Origin: Linnemannia schmuckeri
Lineage: Eukaryota; Mortierellomycota; Mortierellomycetes; Mortierellales; Mortierellaceae
Length of the DNA stretch: 64,000 nt
Assembly: GCA_029449235.1 (NCBI GenBank)
Contig: JANATG010000006.1
Location: 2,108,001 to 2,172,000, forward strand
Direction: 5' to 3'
Position numbers and translations under genes: made by a program. The notes under the pieces were generated by a model. That model ran no database searches, was not told the origin of the DNA, and saw nothing but the letters and a program-made list of their open reading frames with translations. Below are positions 12,139 through 22,277 of the stretch, in pieces; the stretch's first letter is position 1; the number at the start of each line of letters is the position of its first letter.

Positions 12139-13013
12139 TTCTTGTCCTTGTGAATGGATGAGTGTGTATGTTGAGTGCAGAAAAGTAAAAGAAAAGGAAA
12201 GAAAGGGCGGAAGGCAAAGATGGGAGAAAAGGGGCGAGGGGCGAGGTGTGAAAAGTACACAGTCAGAAGAAAGGGTCCGGAAATAAAGAGCAGAGTTGTG
12301 CCGTCAGGGTCAATTATCGCGTCAGTTCGGGCGCATGGCACGTCGAATTCTTCATCTTTTTTATCTTCCCTCACCTCTTTCGCTTCGGACAAACACAAAA
12401 CAATAATCGGCACAGGTAGAACTACTTTAGCATGCGGCGTCATTTTATTGTTTTTCTGTTTGTTCGCATGCTATCATTTCCATGTCTACAGTAGATGTAA
12501 GCGTTCTCGTCCACGGCTATCAACGAACACCTCGATCATCCCATCATACTTCAAATGAACCAGCCCAACACACTCGAGCAGAATATAAAACGAAAGAAAT
12601 GTTAGTTTTATTCACACATATGTGTCGTATCCATCAGACTTCACCTCTTCTTGCTGGTCTTCCAAGATCGCCGCCCATGCAAACGAATGGAACAATAAGA
12701 AGTCGTTAATGTGCACAGCAGCCCATATGTATAACATTAAAAAGAAAACCTCCCCGGCAAAGTGGCTACTCCCCTGGGTCCCGTGTTTCAACAATCCGTC
12801 GGCGTAAGTAGGAAGCTGCGCTAAAAGCACCATGTATTGAATGGAACAACGGACGTCAATTGTATTTGTGCATAGCGTGTGTAAAAAAAGGTCGTAGTTT
12901 TGTTTTCTGTAAAGATCGGGTTATTTGATTTGTGCGTTTTGTTTTCGTCGCGAGTCGGTTATTTTGGCAAAACGAGGTACTCAACGAGAATAAAGGAAAG
13001 AGACTTCGGTACA
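12139..13013. other. Intergenic region between CAB4-like and KHDC4 genes
   Basis: This 875-bp region lies between two leftward genes and holds the upstream region of the CAB4-like gene and the 3' flank of KHDC4. Open frames here show no protein-like composition. No gene is seen. Confidence 0.6.
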
Positions 13014-15493
13014 TCACGCGGATGCCTCAGGCTGAGGTGGAGGAGGCTGGGAATCCAACGAGGTAGGGACGCCAGGAGGTGATGGGGGTGGACCCGATGC
13101 CGACTCTCCTCCTGCTGCCAGTGCTGCTGTTCCTGGTGCTGCTGGTGTAGCGGTCTCTGCCGCCTCTGAGCCCGGAGGTGCTGTGGCAGTGTATGCATAG
13201 CCATAATACGCTAAGGCCGGGTCGGTGGAAACTGGTGCCGTCGCCGAAGATCCTGCTGCGCCCTGCTGTCCATGCTCTGCTCCAGGTTGTGCGTACGCTT
13301 GCTGGTAGTATTGTCCATACTGCTGGTAGTACTGCTGCTGCTGCTGGTAGTAGTACTGGTTGTAAGCCTCGTATTGGTCGTAGGTGTAACCCTGAGCAGC
13401 GGCAGGAGCTCCAGCCGCCGAGGTAGCAGCTTCCGATGTTGCGACAGAGCCTGCCTCGGGTGCTGCAGGAGTTGTCGCATCAGCTCCAGAAGTAGGAGGA
13501 GCAGGGGCCGCAGGAGCCGCTGGGGGCGCTGATCCAGACGGAAGTGGTGGGGGGGGTCCTGGCGGCAATGGCGGGTTCACAGGAGCCGTCATGCCATGAG
13601 GTGGTGGGGGTCCCGACTGATATTGCTGGTTGTATCCGTACTGGTGATGAGGTTGGGTTGCCAGGTGCTGCTGCTGCCGATGATGATCATAGGGCTGGCG
13701 ATCGTAGGAATGACGATCATACTGGCGATCATAAGGCGGGCGGTCATATGGCTGACGGTGGTGGCGCCCATCGTCGTACCGACGATCTCGATCGTAGTGA
13801 TCACGATGTCTGTGATAGCTGTCCCCGTTGCTGGGATAACTCTAGTAAACAGGTATAACATCGCGTTAGTACATTAGCTCGATGTCTTGTCAAAATATAT
13901 CATGGATACATGGGCTCAAACGAATTGAGAAATACTTACAGGGCGACCGCCGTAATGCCTGCTGCCACGGTCTCCATAAGGCTCATAAGGTGCGGGAGGT
14001 CTGCTCTTCATCCGCTCGTATTCTGCCCTCACAGTCTCAACAAGATCCTTGCAAAGTCGTTCAGCCTCATCGACTTCTTCTTGCGTGTTTCCACTATTGA
14101 AAACACATATCAGATGTTTGGAAGTTAGTAACGTAAATTAAGTAACGAAAGTGCGCCGTGTGACAACTTTTCGTTCAAATCAAATATCAAAAACTCCTAG
14201 ACTTACAGAATGCTGATGTAGAGTGGCTCCTCCGCTTCTCTGGCAGTCTCAACTTCCAAAAACCCGGACCCCTGTCCCTTCAGCTTGACACGCGTTCTCG
14301 TCTCATTTTGGACGTGCTTGACATATTGGCCTCCAGGTCCAACAATCTTGGCCCTGACATTGAACGTCCTCTCCGAGTCCATGTTAATCTCAACCCGAGT
14401 CTGGAAAGGAAAAGGCTGATGATGTCTCTGTAAAGAAAAGAAAAAAAAGAACATGAATGAGTACAAGCATCATGCACTGTTTCCTGCAGGTGCAAGTTAC
14501 TTTGTCGACCACCATCAACACCCAATTATAACTTACAGGTGGTGGCCCTCCTAGCATCCTGGATGGCGGGGCAAACGAATCCCGCTGAGGCGGCAAGGAA
14601 ACTGGGTTCTGTGCCTCATTAATAAGCTCGTCGATCTTCTGAAGAGCCAGATCCAATGCCTCCTGAGTCATCGCGGTGACATGTAAGTAGAGGGGTGGGT
14701 CCTTTTCTGTCGCCATGCTCCGATCGGGGTAGTACTTACCGCGTGTCGTCACATCCGCGGTTGTATCCCGTTGAATCTGTTAGGCGGTAATATGAAGATC
14801 AAGAAGCAAACTACTGTTAGTGTTTCCGTGGATATAAAATTTGCTCGACATTCACAGCAAAATAAGAAGACCTCCATCAAAAAAAACCAAATGGAAATCG
14901 GACAATACCTGGGTCTGAACAGATCCCTTGGTGAGGATATAGCGGTGCTTGACGTCGTTGATATCAATGTCCTTGAAAAACTCATCCCGCTCCTTGTTGG
15001 CTTCCCTGACTCCAAGGGCTGAGCGGCCGGCAGCAGATGACTCGTCAGATACAGTAGCAGCCGGAAGCGTCGGGACAGCTGCTCCACTGTTGTTGTTGTT
15101 AATCTCAGAGGTCGAGACGGGTGCTTGACCCTTTGCCACTAACATGGCATTAAGCTTTGCTGCGGCGATAGCCGCTGCGGCTGCTGCTGCGGTTGCTGGC
15201 GACTGATCTGCGCCACCAACAGCGGTATCCTGTGCTCCTGATGGAATCCCTGTGCCGTTGCTCTGACCGCTCTCCTCAGTCAACACTCTCTTGGCATCCA
15301 CTGCTACCGCGTCGCCCTCCTCGCCTTGAGTGTCCCACTTGCGTTTCCTTCTGTAGAAATCAAAACAAAAGAAAAAAATATATATTTAGTATTGGACGGG
15401 TTTCCTATCGAGTGATATGGCTTTTTTTCCTTGCCAAAAGGTAATCTGTTGGCACATGTTGAATCTTGCACTGTACCTTGGCTCGTCCGACAT
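13014..15493 (-). CDS. KHDC4: KH domain protein KHDC4 (BLOM7) homologue
   Basis: Six exons (15493-15477, 15350-14909, 14776-14537, 14400-14207, 14093-13940, 13841-13014) join in frame to 624 residues. The order matches animal KHDC4/BLOM7: a basic RRKRKWD near the start, an alanine-rich stretch with AAKLNAMLVAKGQ, a conserved IDINDVKHRYILTKG ... VTTRGKYY region, then a KH-type domain (residues ~234-300) with AKIVGPGGQYVKHV and LKGQGSGFLEVETAREAEEP. KHDC4 associates with Prp19-complex spliceosomes and influences splice-site choice. The tail has DRY/HR repeats (~355-400), a Pro/Ala-rich stretch and a Tyr/Gln-rich prion-like segment (~500-535). The first coding exon is only 17 nt. A Tc1 element sits ~180 bp upstream of the start. 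Confidence 0.88.
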
Positions 15494-15674
15494 GGCGAGA
15501 TGTATGTTGTAAGTTGAGAGTGCGAAGAGGATGGAGAAGGTGTGCTTTTGCCAGATTCTATAGTCAAGGGCAAAGTAGATCAGCCCATTCCGCAGCATAT
15601 GCGATATTCAAATTCTAATACGAAATTTAGGCTTATTGCCGCGGTTACTGCAAAAATGCGCTTTTATTATTGTA

Positions 15675-16817
15675 CAGCGCCGTCCCAAAAGTTTTGCAAC
15701 AAAAAAAAATGAGAGCAAAAAAAAAATTCCTTTCGTTTCTTCTTTTTTGTTCTTCTATCCCATCCCTCTCATAACTCCCTCCCTGTCATTGTCCCTCAAT
15801 GGTTGTGTCCGATGCAGTGCGCAACCAGATCATGGGCATGAGTCTGGCTGGTTCTAAAGCCGCTAAGATTGCCTACACTCTTCAAGTCCATAAGTCGACC
15901 GTCTCGCGGATCCTTAAACTCCACGAAAAAACAGGCACCGTTGAGAGGAAAATGTCATCCGGTCGTCCTCGCAAGCTCACCGAACGAGATGAACGCTCTC
16001 TTGTTTCCGTTGTGAACAAGAATCGCCGTGCCACCCTCACCGATATCGCTAATTCCCTTCCCACCAAGGTCTCCAAGAACACAGTTAGAAGAGCTCTTCA
16101 TAGACTCCGCATTTTCTCTCGTTTTCCTGTGATCAAACCACATCTTACAGAGAGGCATAAAAAAGCGAGGTTGGAATTTGCGAAAAAGTATCTGCATTGG
16201 ACCGCTGATGATTGGAGGAAGGTGGTGTGGACCGATGAGTCTTCGTTCGAGATTGGGAAGAACTATCGCAAAGTTCGTGTTTGAAGGACCAAGAGCGAGA
16301 AGTATTCCAACTCGTGTCTTGCCCCATCATTCAAGAGTGAGAACATCTGTGATGGTTTGGGGGGCTTTTGCTGGAAGCAGTATGTCCAATCTTGTTGTTA
16401 TTCTTCCAGAACAAGTCCGTGGACTTTGTCAAGATCGTTTACAAAGGAGAGTTCCTTGGCTTCCTTGGACAGACCTCTAACGCCTTTTTGATGGAGGATG
16501 GGGCTCCTATTCATCGCGCACATGTAGCCAAGGCATGGAGAGAACAGCATTCGCTCGAGACCTTCAAGTGGCCGGCCCAGTCCCCGGATCTTAACCCTAT
16601 CGAAAACGTGTGGCCCCTCTTAAAACACGCTGTTCATGTTCGACGTATCCGACCCAGAACTCCCACCGACATGATCACAGCTCTGAATGAGGAGTGGAAG
16701 AACACCTCTAAGGGCTACCTCGACAAACTCATTGATGACATGCCCGAAAGAATGAAAGTAGTTGTTAAGAATAAAGGTGGTTCTACAAGGTGGAAATAAC
16801 CTTTCCCTCTCCCACCC

Positions 16818-16848
<31 letters not shown>

Positions 16849-16888
16849 CTCATATTTTTTTTGTTGCGAAACTTTTGGGACGGCGCTG
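15675..16888 (+). mobile_element. Tc1/mariner DNA transposon, degenerate
   Basis: The 1,214-bp element is bounded by inverted repeats of ~38-40 bp (15675-15714 and 16849-16888) starting CAGCGCCGTCCCAAAAGTTT, with one mismatch in the first ~35 bp. It is flanked by TA on both sides (15673-15674 and 16889-16890), the Tc1/mariner target duplication. It carries a Tc1-type transposase reading frame broken in several places, followed by an A30 run (16818-16847). It lies in the short gap between MGM101 and KHDC4. Confidence 0.95.
15799..16799 (+). pseudogene. Tc1-family transposase, disrupted
   Basis: The N-terminal half has two helix-turn-helix-like regions (KAAKIAYTLQVHKSTVSRIL; KVSKNTVRRALHRL) linked by a GRPRKL AT-hook-like motif, as in Tc1 transposases. 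The catalytic triad is present across frames: D in WTDESSF, D in MEDGAPIHR and E in SPDLNPIENVW, the last two 34 residues apart (DD34E). Coding is broken by an in-frame TGA at 16282-16284, where Tc1 relatives as I recall them have Trp, by a frameshift near 16330-16350 and by another near 16405-16420. The copy cannot make active transposase unless corrected. The element's inverted repeats are intact, so it could in principle be mobilised in trans. Confidence 0.92.
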
Positions 16889-16898
16889 TACAATTGGA

Positions 16899-18585
16899 TT
16901 AGAACTTGGCCTTGGAGTAAGGGTAATCTATGAAATCATAAGAAAGACATATGTTAGTAAATATATCCATGAACGATAAGTCTCAAGTCTCTGTAATAGT
17001 GCAGGTTACTCACCAAAATCACCCTGATCCTTGCGCTTCCAAAGCTTCTTCTTCTTCTTTGTCACGGCATGCTCTACAAACACCTCCTCGCAGTACTGTT
17101 TCTTGAACTTGCGGATGAATGCAGGGTCCCTATTTATTCACCAAACAAACATTGCCGTGGTTAGTCCCCTCTTTGCATGATTTAAGTAATAGCAGTGAGG
17201 TATTGTGAAGCGGAGTAAATTAAAGCATTACAGCGAAGGCAATAAACGAGAATGAAATGTGTAACATACCAGAGTTCAGAGGCGATTCCAAGATCCTTGC
17301 AACAACGCATCAACGCGTTGGATTTGCATCCCTCAGAGGCAGTTGCAAGGTTGTCAGCATCAAAGTAGGCTTGTTCGCCTCGGGCAGTACTCACGAATCG
17401 GCCTTGGCAGACCAGTGCGTATTCACGCGAGATGTTCTTGGGCGAAATAGAATGCTCACTTCTGGGCGCCAATCCCCATCCTGTTTTGTTTTTTTGTCGT
17501 GGTGTATGTTGGTTGTTGTATGCGTATGTTGTTGTAATGTACCCGTGTATAGAGTGATGAGAGAGCGAATAACGGTTAGTGTGCGAACAAAACAATGTGT
17601 CCATAATGATATCGATATCCAACATCGTGTTCGTTAGTCCAGCTGTCACTTGCCTCCAGGACCAAATGCCTTGTTCAGAATTCGACGGTACTTGATCTCA
17701 GGAAGGTAGAGCAAGCCATCTACAACGACGAAACAAGCGATATATTAGCTATCGTATACCACATCAATAACAGCGCAAACTGGCAGGATACTAAAGGACA
17801 TAATGCAGCCTCTCATTACCTGGCTTGATCTCGATGTCGTCAGCGTCAAGAGGCTTCATCAAGATCTCGGCAACCCCTTTCTCAAAAGGCTCGACAGCCA
17901 TACCAGAGAACGAACGGGTCCAGTCTTCGCCCTCTTCCAAAGAGCGATCCCCAATAATAGCATCCTTCAAGCCTGTGGCACCGTTGGCAAAGGGCATGGA
18001 GTTATCAGTCGATTGACCGTTGTCGCCACCAACTCGTGAAAATCCTGTAGCAGCTCGAATAGGTTCAGAATCGTCTCCATAAGGCGAATACGATGACGAA
18101 GATGCAGCTGGAGCAGCAGAAACAGGTGAGGCCGAAAAGCTCTTGGTTCCACCAGCTGATGCGACAGAAGAAGAGCTATTAGCAGGGTTGGTCGAGAAGT
18201 CGCTCTTGTTGTAAGACCGTGTGGTGGTGGCCTTGGCGGTTGTGACACGAGTTTTGGCGGCGGTACCTGTGGTGACCTTGGAGTAGTATGAGGAAGCTGC
18301 TGAGGCTGCCTTGGTAGCAGCTCCGATGTCCTTGGCCTTGATGGTATAAGTCTTTGTGGCCATGGTCCTCATGTTGAGGAGGGGCTACCAATGAGCATAC
18401 ACACACACACACACTCAGAGTTAGTTTTAGTCCAAGCCAAAATGAGAGTCGAGTTCATTCACAACAAACTACAAGTGTTCGTCATGGCGTCATGTCGTCG
18501 TTATTGTTGTTGTTGCTATTATTTCTCTCTTTTTATTTACCTGTGCAAGCAGCATAGTTCTGTTCGCAGTCAATGATGGCAGCAT
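16899..18585 (-). CDS. MGM101: Mitochondrial genome maintenance protein MGM101
   Basis: Six exons (18585-18541, 18384-17820, 17719-17654, 17480-17270, 17129-17014, 16927-16899) join in frame to 343 residues. MGM101 is a Rad52-like single-strand-annealing protein of mitochondrial nucleoids that fungi need to keep mtDNA. The core is unmistakable: DWTRSFSGM, EPFEKGVAEILMKPLD, DGLLYLPEIKYRRILNKAFG, WGLAPRSE, REYALVCQGRFVSTARGEQ, EGCKSNALMRCCKDLGIASE, FIRKFKKQYCEEVFVEH and TKKKKKLWKRKD. Exon 1 supplies 15 codons of an Arg/Leu/Thr-type mitochondrial presequence, continued by LLNMRTMATK. A downstream ATG at 18372 is an alternative start. The middle is Ser/Ala/Thr-rich. The intron after 17654 has a GC donor (AG|GCAAGT). 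The stop is only 8 bp from the Tc1 element. Confidence 0.95.
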
Positions 18586-18882
18586 GGTCGGGATTCCTCT
18601 GTTGAAGGGGAGAAGGTAGGGGAGGAAAGAAAAACAGAGAGGGTCGCGTCTGACAATAAAAAGTCCACAAAATATTTACTTTTTGGGTCCGCGGGGGACT
18701 GCTCTAAACCTCTACTGCGCTCGAGCCGTCAGATCGTTTTCTAGGGCTAAGAAAAGCACGTCCCCACCCCCCTTGACGGATCAAAACGAGCCAAACGTGA
18801 ATTAACACAAACACGAATAAAAAAAACAGGGAGGTTTATTTACGTTCTTCTCTTGCTTGCTTCTTGTTCTTGACTGTAGCGC

Positions 18883-19101
18883 TTAGTATCCCTTCATGTG
18901 AGAGTCGCAAGTCCCAAAGTAACAAGAGATACGCTTGACAAGCACTTGCTCCTGTCCTGTTGGCTCTGACTGAATATGGGCGCCGAGAGGTGATAAGGCA
19001 ACTGGGGCTGACTGCACCACGGACAGAACCTGAAGGACCAAAACAGCAGCGATGACGGCCAAGTAGAAGACACTTGGAGCGAAGAGACGACGTCCGGTCA
19101 T
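18883..19101 (-). CDS. Small secreted peptide precursor with Kex2 site
   Basis: A 72-residue single-exon precursor of no family I recognise. Residues ~10-31 are strongly hydrophobic (FYLAVIAAVLVLQVLSVV), followed by a QSA cleavage-like site at 30-32, so a signal peptide is likely. A short pro-region without cysteine leads to a dibasic KR at 56-57, a Kex2/furin-type site. The last 15 residues (ISCYFGTCDSHMKGY) would be released; they hold the only two cysteines (60 and 65), which could close a six-residue ring. This is the layout of a processed peptide hormone, pheromone or small effector. A TATA-like TTTAAATA lies ~75 bp upstream with a short CA-rich leader. It may instead be an ordinary small secreted protein. 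Confidence 0.7.
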   Translation of the reverse strand: MTGRRLFAPSVFYLAVIAAVLVLQVLSVVQSAPVALSPLGAHIQSEPTGQEQVLVKRISCYFGTCDSHMKGY

Positions 19102-19171
19102 TGTAATTGTAAAAGAATATGGTTGATTGATATGGTGTTTGAGAGGTGAAGGAGGATTGATATGCCCGTTG

Positions 19172-19186
19172 AAGATATTTAAAAGA
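19172..19186 (-). promoter_or_regulatory. TATA-like box of the secreted-peptide gene
   Basis: On the minus strand the sequence CTTTTAAATATC lies 75-85 bp upstream of the peptide-precursor ATG, a plausible TATA element. Position and sequence only; no functional evidence. Confidence 0.4.
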
Positions 19187-20480
19187 GTGATGTTGTTGCG
19201 GTGAAAATGGTGCTGTGTCGCTCGGGTTGACTGGAAGGGGGGAGGGATGAATAGGTTGCTGTGATATTATGGTTCGAAGTGAGATATAAAAACGAAGAGA
19301 AGAAGAAAAGAGTATCTTGGAATAGAAAGGCGACAGCGAGCTTTTCTTTATACAAGAAGGGGTTGTTTATGTTTGAGAGTTTTGGGGAGAACAAAAAAAA
19401 GTAGAGCCGGAGCCACAAAGATCAGATGAGAGCAAGAGGAGAATAATGAATGGAACCAACAAACAAAGAGGAAACCGGACAGCCACCGATCCGACTCCTG
19501 TTTTAACAAGGAGGCTGGCTCCAGTATTGTCAAATTCGGTCGATTGGAAAAGGCTAGACCAGGACAAGAAAAAGTCGGTGTGGAAGTAATGAAAAATTAC
19601 ACACGCGGAAAAAAAAAGAAGGGGCATGGAAGCTGAAGCAAGATCCTATTAAGATCCTAGAGACATCTCGTCCGCTCCAGACAGGCAGGTTTCTCCATGG
19701 TGCAGACCATGCACGCCAACAACAAAACAAGTGTATCTCCTGTTCCTCTCTATTTTCTTCTTTTTTCGTCTATTTCTTTTGGGGTGACTCACATAACAAT
19801 GCACACGTCTACACAAAGGGTCCCACACAACCTTATTCTCATTTATCCTTGCGACAAAGCCATCCCGCGACGGATCCAAGAATTATACTATCATCGATGA
19901 AGGCATTCATCTTGTTTATGGATCTTGCTGCAGCTTGTACATTCTTCGTATTGCTGTGGTTTTTGCTTTGGTTTTCATTTTTGTGCCCATTAATCACTCA
20001 TTTTATGGCGTTACCTCCTATGTTGTCAAGTCTAGGTCAACGCCAATGGTGGATGCAAAATACCTGCTGTTCAACCTTTTTTTCTCGTCTTCTGGAGTTC
20101 CGATCGATGGAATTCTTGGTGCACTGTCCAGTCACTTCATCATAACACGCGTTTGCTTCTTGTTGTGCAAGAAAGATATGAGGTTTCAAGGAGGTACTGA
20201 CGACAGAGCATCGCACAGAAAAAAAACCAACAATAACAGCAGATGCTCTTTGTACTCCGAATATCTCACTGAACAGCAGGGATGGAAAATGTGAGGGGCC
20301 ACAAAAAAAAACCATTAAGGAGATCGTATTCATAAAGCCAAGCAGCAATGCTCTTGCAATCGAAGTCCCATACATAGCTCTCCTATTCCTACGCTCTCTT
20401 AGCAAAAGAGGCAACAGAAAAAAAAATAAACATTTACCAAGCGCACGTTTCAACATAAAAGTCCTTCGCTGAGCGCCATC
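19187..20480. other. Intergenic region, no gene recognised
   Basis: About 1.3 kb between the peptide gene promoter and the repeat nest. Open frames exist (one at 19849-20145 has a hydrophobic start), but their composition is Phe/Leu/Ser-rich, like translated T-rich DNA. No RNA gene is recognised. Confidence 0.5.
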
Positions 20481-21278
20481 TCTCTCTACTCTTAAAAAAA
20501 TTCCGCGTGTTCTGCTTAGTAGCTAACTAAGAAAAAAAGTAACGGTCAACCAGGGAATTGAACCCAGACACCTACTCTGCACGGGATATCTGTAATATTT
20601 TGTTTTAGTTAAGGATAACTGTAATCACCATTTCAGCCCTTTTTTTTTTTTGTTTTTTTTGTCTTCCGTTGAGGCTGTGAGGAGTCTTCCGTTACAGCCA
20701 TGAAGAGCAGCGGCAATTGTTGCGTAGGACCACGCTGTAGACCGGATCACGATTGATAAATGGCGCTTGAAAGAGTTTGGTATGCAGTCTCCTTTCACTC
20801 CCAAATGCCTCCCTTGGACTTTTTACTATGGAAAAAAAATTGCGTACAAAAAAAAATCTAGACGCGCTGGCTGTGTAAATGCTTACTTTTTCATTCGTTT
20901 TCATACTTTGATGATCGTGTCAGAGCATAAACGACTGGCCGGTTTTTTTTTTTTTTTTTTCCGAGTGCACAGGCTACACAACGGCCTATTTTTTTCTTTC
21001 TTTTCTTTCTTTCTTTCTTTTTTTGATTTCTTTTCTTTTTCTTCTTCACTTTCTTTCCCGTTCTTCAATGTTTATACTTTTTTTTTCTTCCGGATGCTCT
21101 GTCACACAATGGTGTCGTGGATCGAAGTCGGATGTCGGGAGCGAATTATCAGGGTTTAGTCCGATGAGCAGAATGGCGTGGAAGGGTTGCGGATGGGAGT
21201 GGGAAGGGAGTGATAATGAAAGGTGTATATCGAGAAGAATCTGTAACGAACTACATCTACTGTCTTTCATAATAAATG

Positions 21279-21319
21279 AGAATAGTGGCGTCGGTGGCTA
21301 GCACCGACGCCACTATTCT
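21279..21319. repeat. Perfect 18-bp inverted repeat, 5-nt loop
   Basis: AGAATAGTGGCGTCGGTG at 21279-21296 is the exact reverse complement of 21302-21319, separated by GCTAG. It lies in the segment that only composite-repeat copy 1 has. Confidence 0.95.
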
Positions 21320-21679
21320 TCCTTTGACGCGTCAGTCTGTGTTGTCTGCGACAAAAGGCTTCTTTTTTCTTTTCTTTTTGTTTCTTTTTTGTACTTGGAG
21401 CTCATACTTTCCTATTGTGAGTACACTGGCCACACACTGAGTTCTTTTTTCTTTTTTCTTTTCTTTTCGCTTCTTTTTCATTCCTTGACTAACTTTTTTT
21501 TTCTTTCATCCGAGTATATTGCCACATAATAGGTTTATTTTTCTCTTCTTTTTTGCTCTTGGTGTGTATGTCCGACTACAAGCACCAAATTGTTTTTCTT
21601 CCCTTTCTAAACGTGAGTCAAGATGGAAATAACATTAAAGTGCACTGGCCACGATTCTTGAGAGTTGGAACATATCTGT

Positions 21680-21757
21680 AGGCTTGACTCCACTTCCCTC
21701 GAGAAGCGAGCATGAGGCTTGCCTCATGCCCTTCTCCTGGGGGGTGGAGTCGAGCCT
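21680..21757. repeat. Nested inverted repeats (long hairpin)
   Basis: Outer arms 21680-21693 and 21744-21757 pair at 13 of 14 positions (AGGCTTGACTCCAC). An inner perfect hairpin CATGAGGC-TT-GCCTCATG lies at 21711-21728. The whole could fold into one ~78-nt stem with a weaker middle. Confidence 0.85.
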
Positions 21758-21849
21758 AACGTAACTGTAGAAAAATGCGCCACAAAAAAAAACGAAAGGA
21801 AAAGAATGAGGAAAAGAATGAGAAAATGAATAGTCTCCCTTTCGGCTCA

Positions 21850-21920
21850 CTTTACATAGACAGGGATCGAATCCTCCTTCGCGTAGCGAAGGTCCTCACG
21901 AAGTGAGGTCTATTGGACCA
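21850..21920 (-). ncRNA. tRNA-like double-hairpin block, copy 1
   Basis: Read on the minus strand: closing stem ATAGAC/GTCTAT, arm CCTCAC-TTC-GTGAGG (21894-21908), arm CCTTCGC-TAC-GCGAAGG (21876-21892) and a B-box/T-arm-like GGATTCGATCCC. This is a cloverleaf-like arrangement, but I could not assign an anticodon. It is probably a tRNA-derived repeat rather than a working tRNA. Confidence 0.4.
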
Positions 21921-22252
21921 ATTAATCAAGTGAACAACAGACGCGGTCGTAAAATCCCAAAAAGGAGCCTTGCTCTCCTTTCGTCTTACAGTGTACCAAG
22001 CTACTTACAACAAAAAAAAAAAAAAAAAAAAAAAAAGCCCGAGCTTTTACAATGCTGTCGTAGCCTGTTCAAATCTCATAATGTGGTCGTAGCCTGCTCA
22101 AACCTGCACGATCAAAGGGGAAGTTACATGCCCTGGTGCTGTGAAAACACTTGACCCTCTTACACATATCACTCACCGGTGCCTTGGAATCTTTTAGGGG
22201 TTTTTTAAGGGTTTTTTAAGGGTTTTTTTTAGGGGTTTTCAGGGTTTTTTAA

Positions 22253-22277
22253 TAACTCAGAACCCGTTTCTGAGTTA
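22253..22277. repeat. Short perfect hairpin TAACTCAGAA/TTCTGAGTTA
   Basis: Ten-base arms around CCCGT. The right arm is partly degraded in copy 2 (near 26817-26840), where the first arm is retained. Confidence 0.8.

Noticed and set aside
19849..20145. Small frame with a hydrophobic, signal-like start (MKAFILF...)
   Set aside because: Its hydrophobicity comes from T-rich DNA; an overlapping frame has a similar look, and no cysteine pattern or processing site supports a secreted protein.
20541..20640. Functional tRNA suggested by GGGTTCAATTCCC and a 3' T-run on the minus strand
   Set aside because: Only the T-arm region is convincing; acceptor halves do not pair and no proper anticodon loop forms. 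Treated as a repeat-borne B-box.
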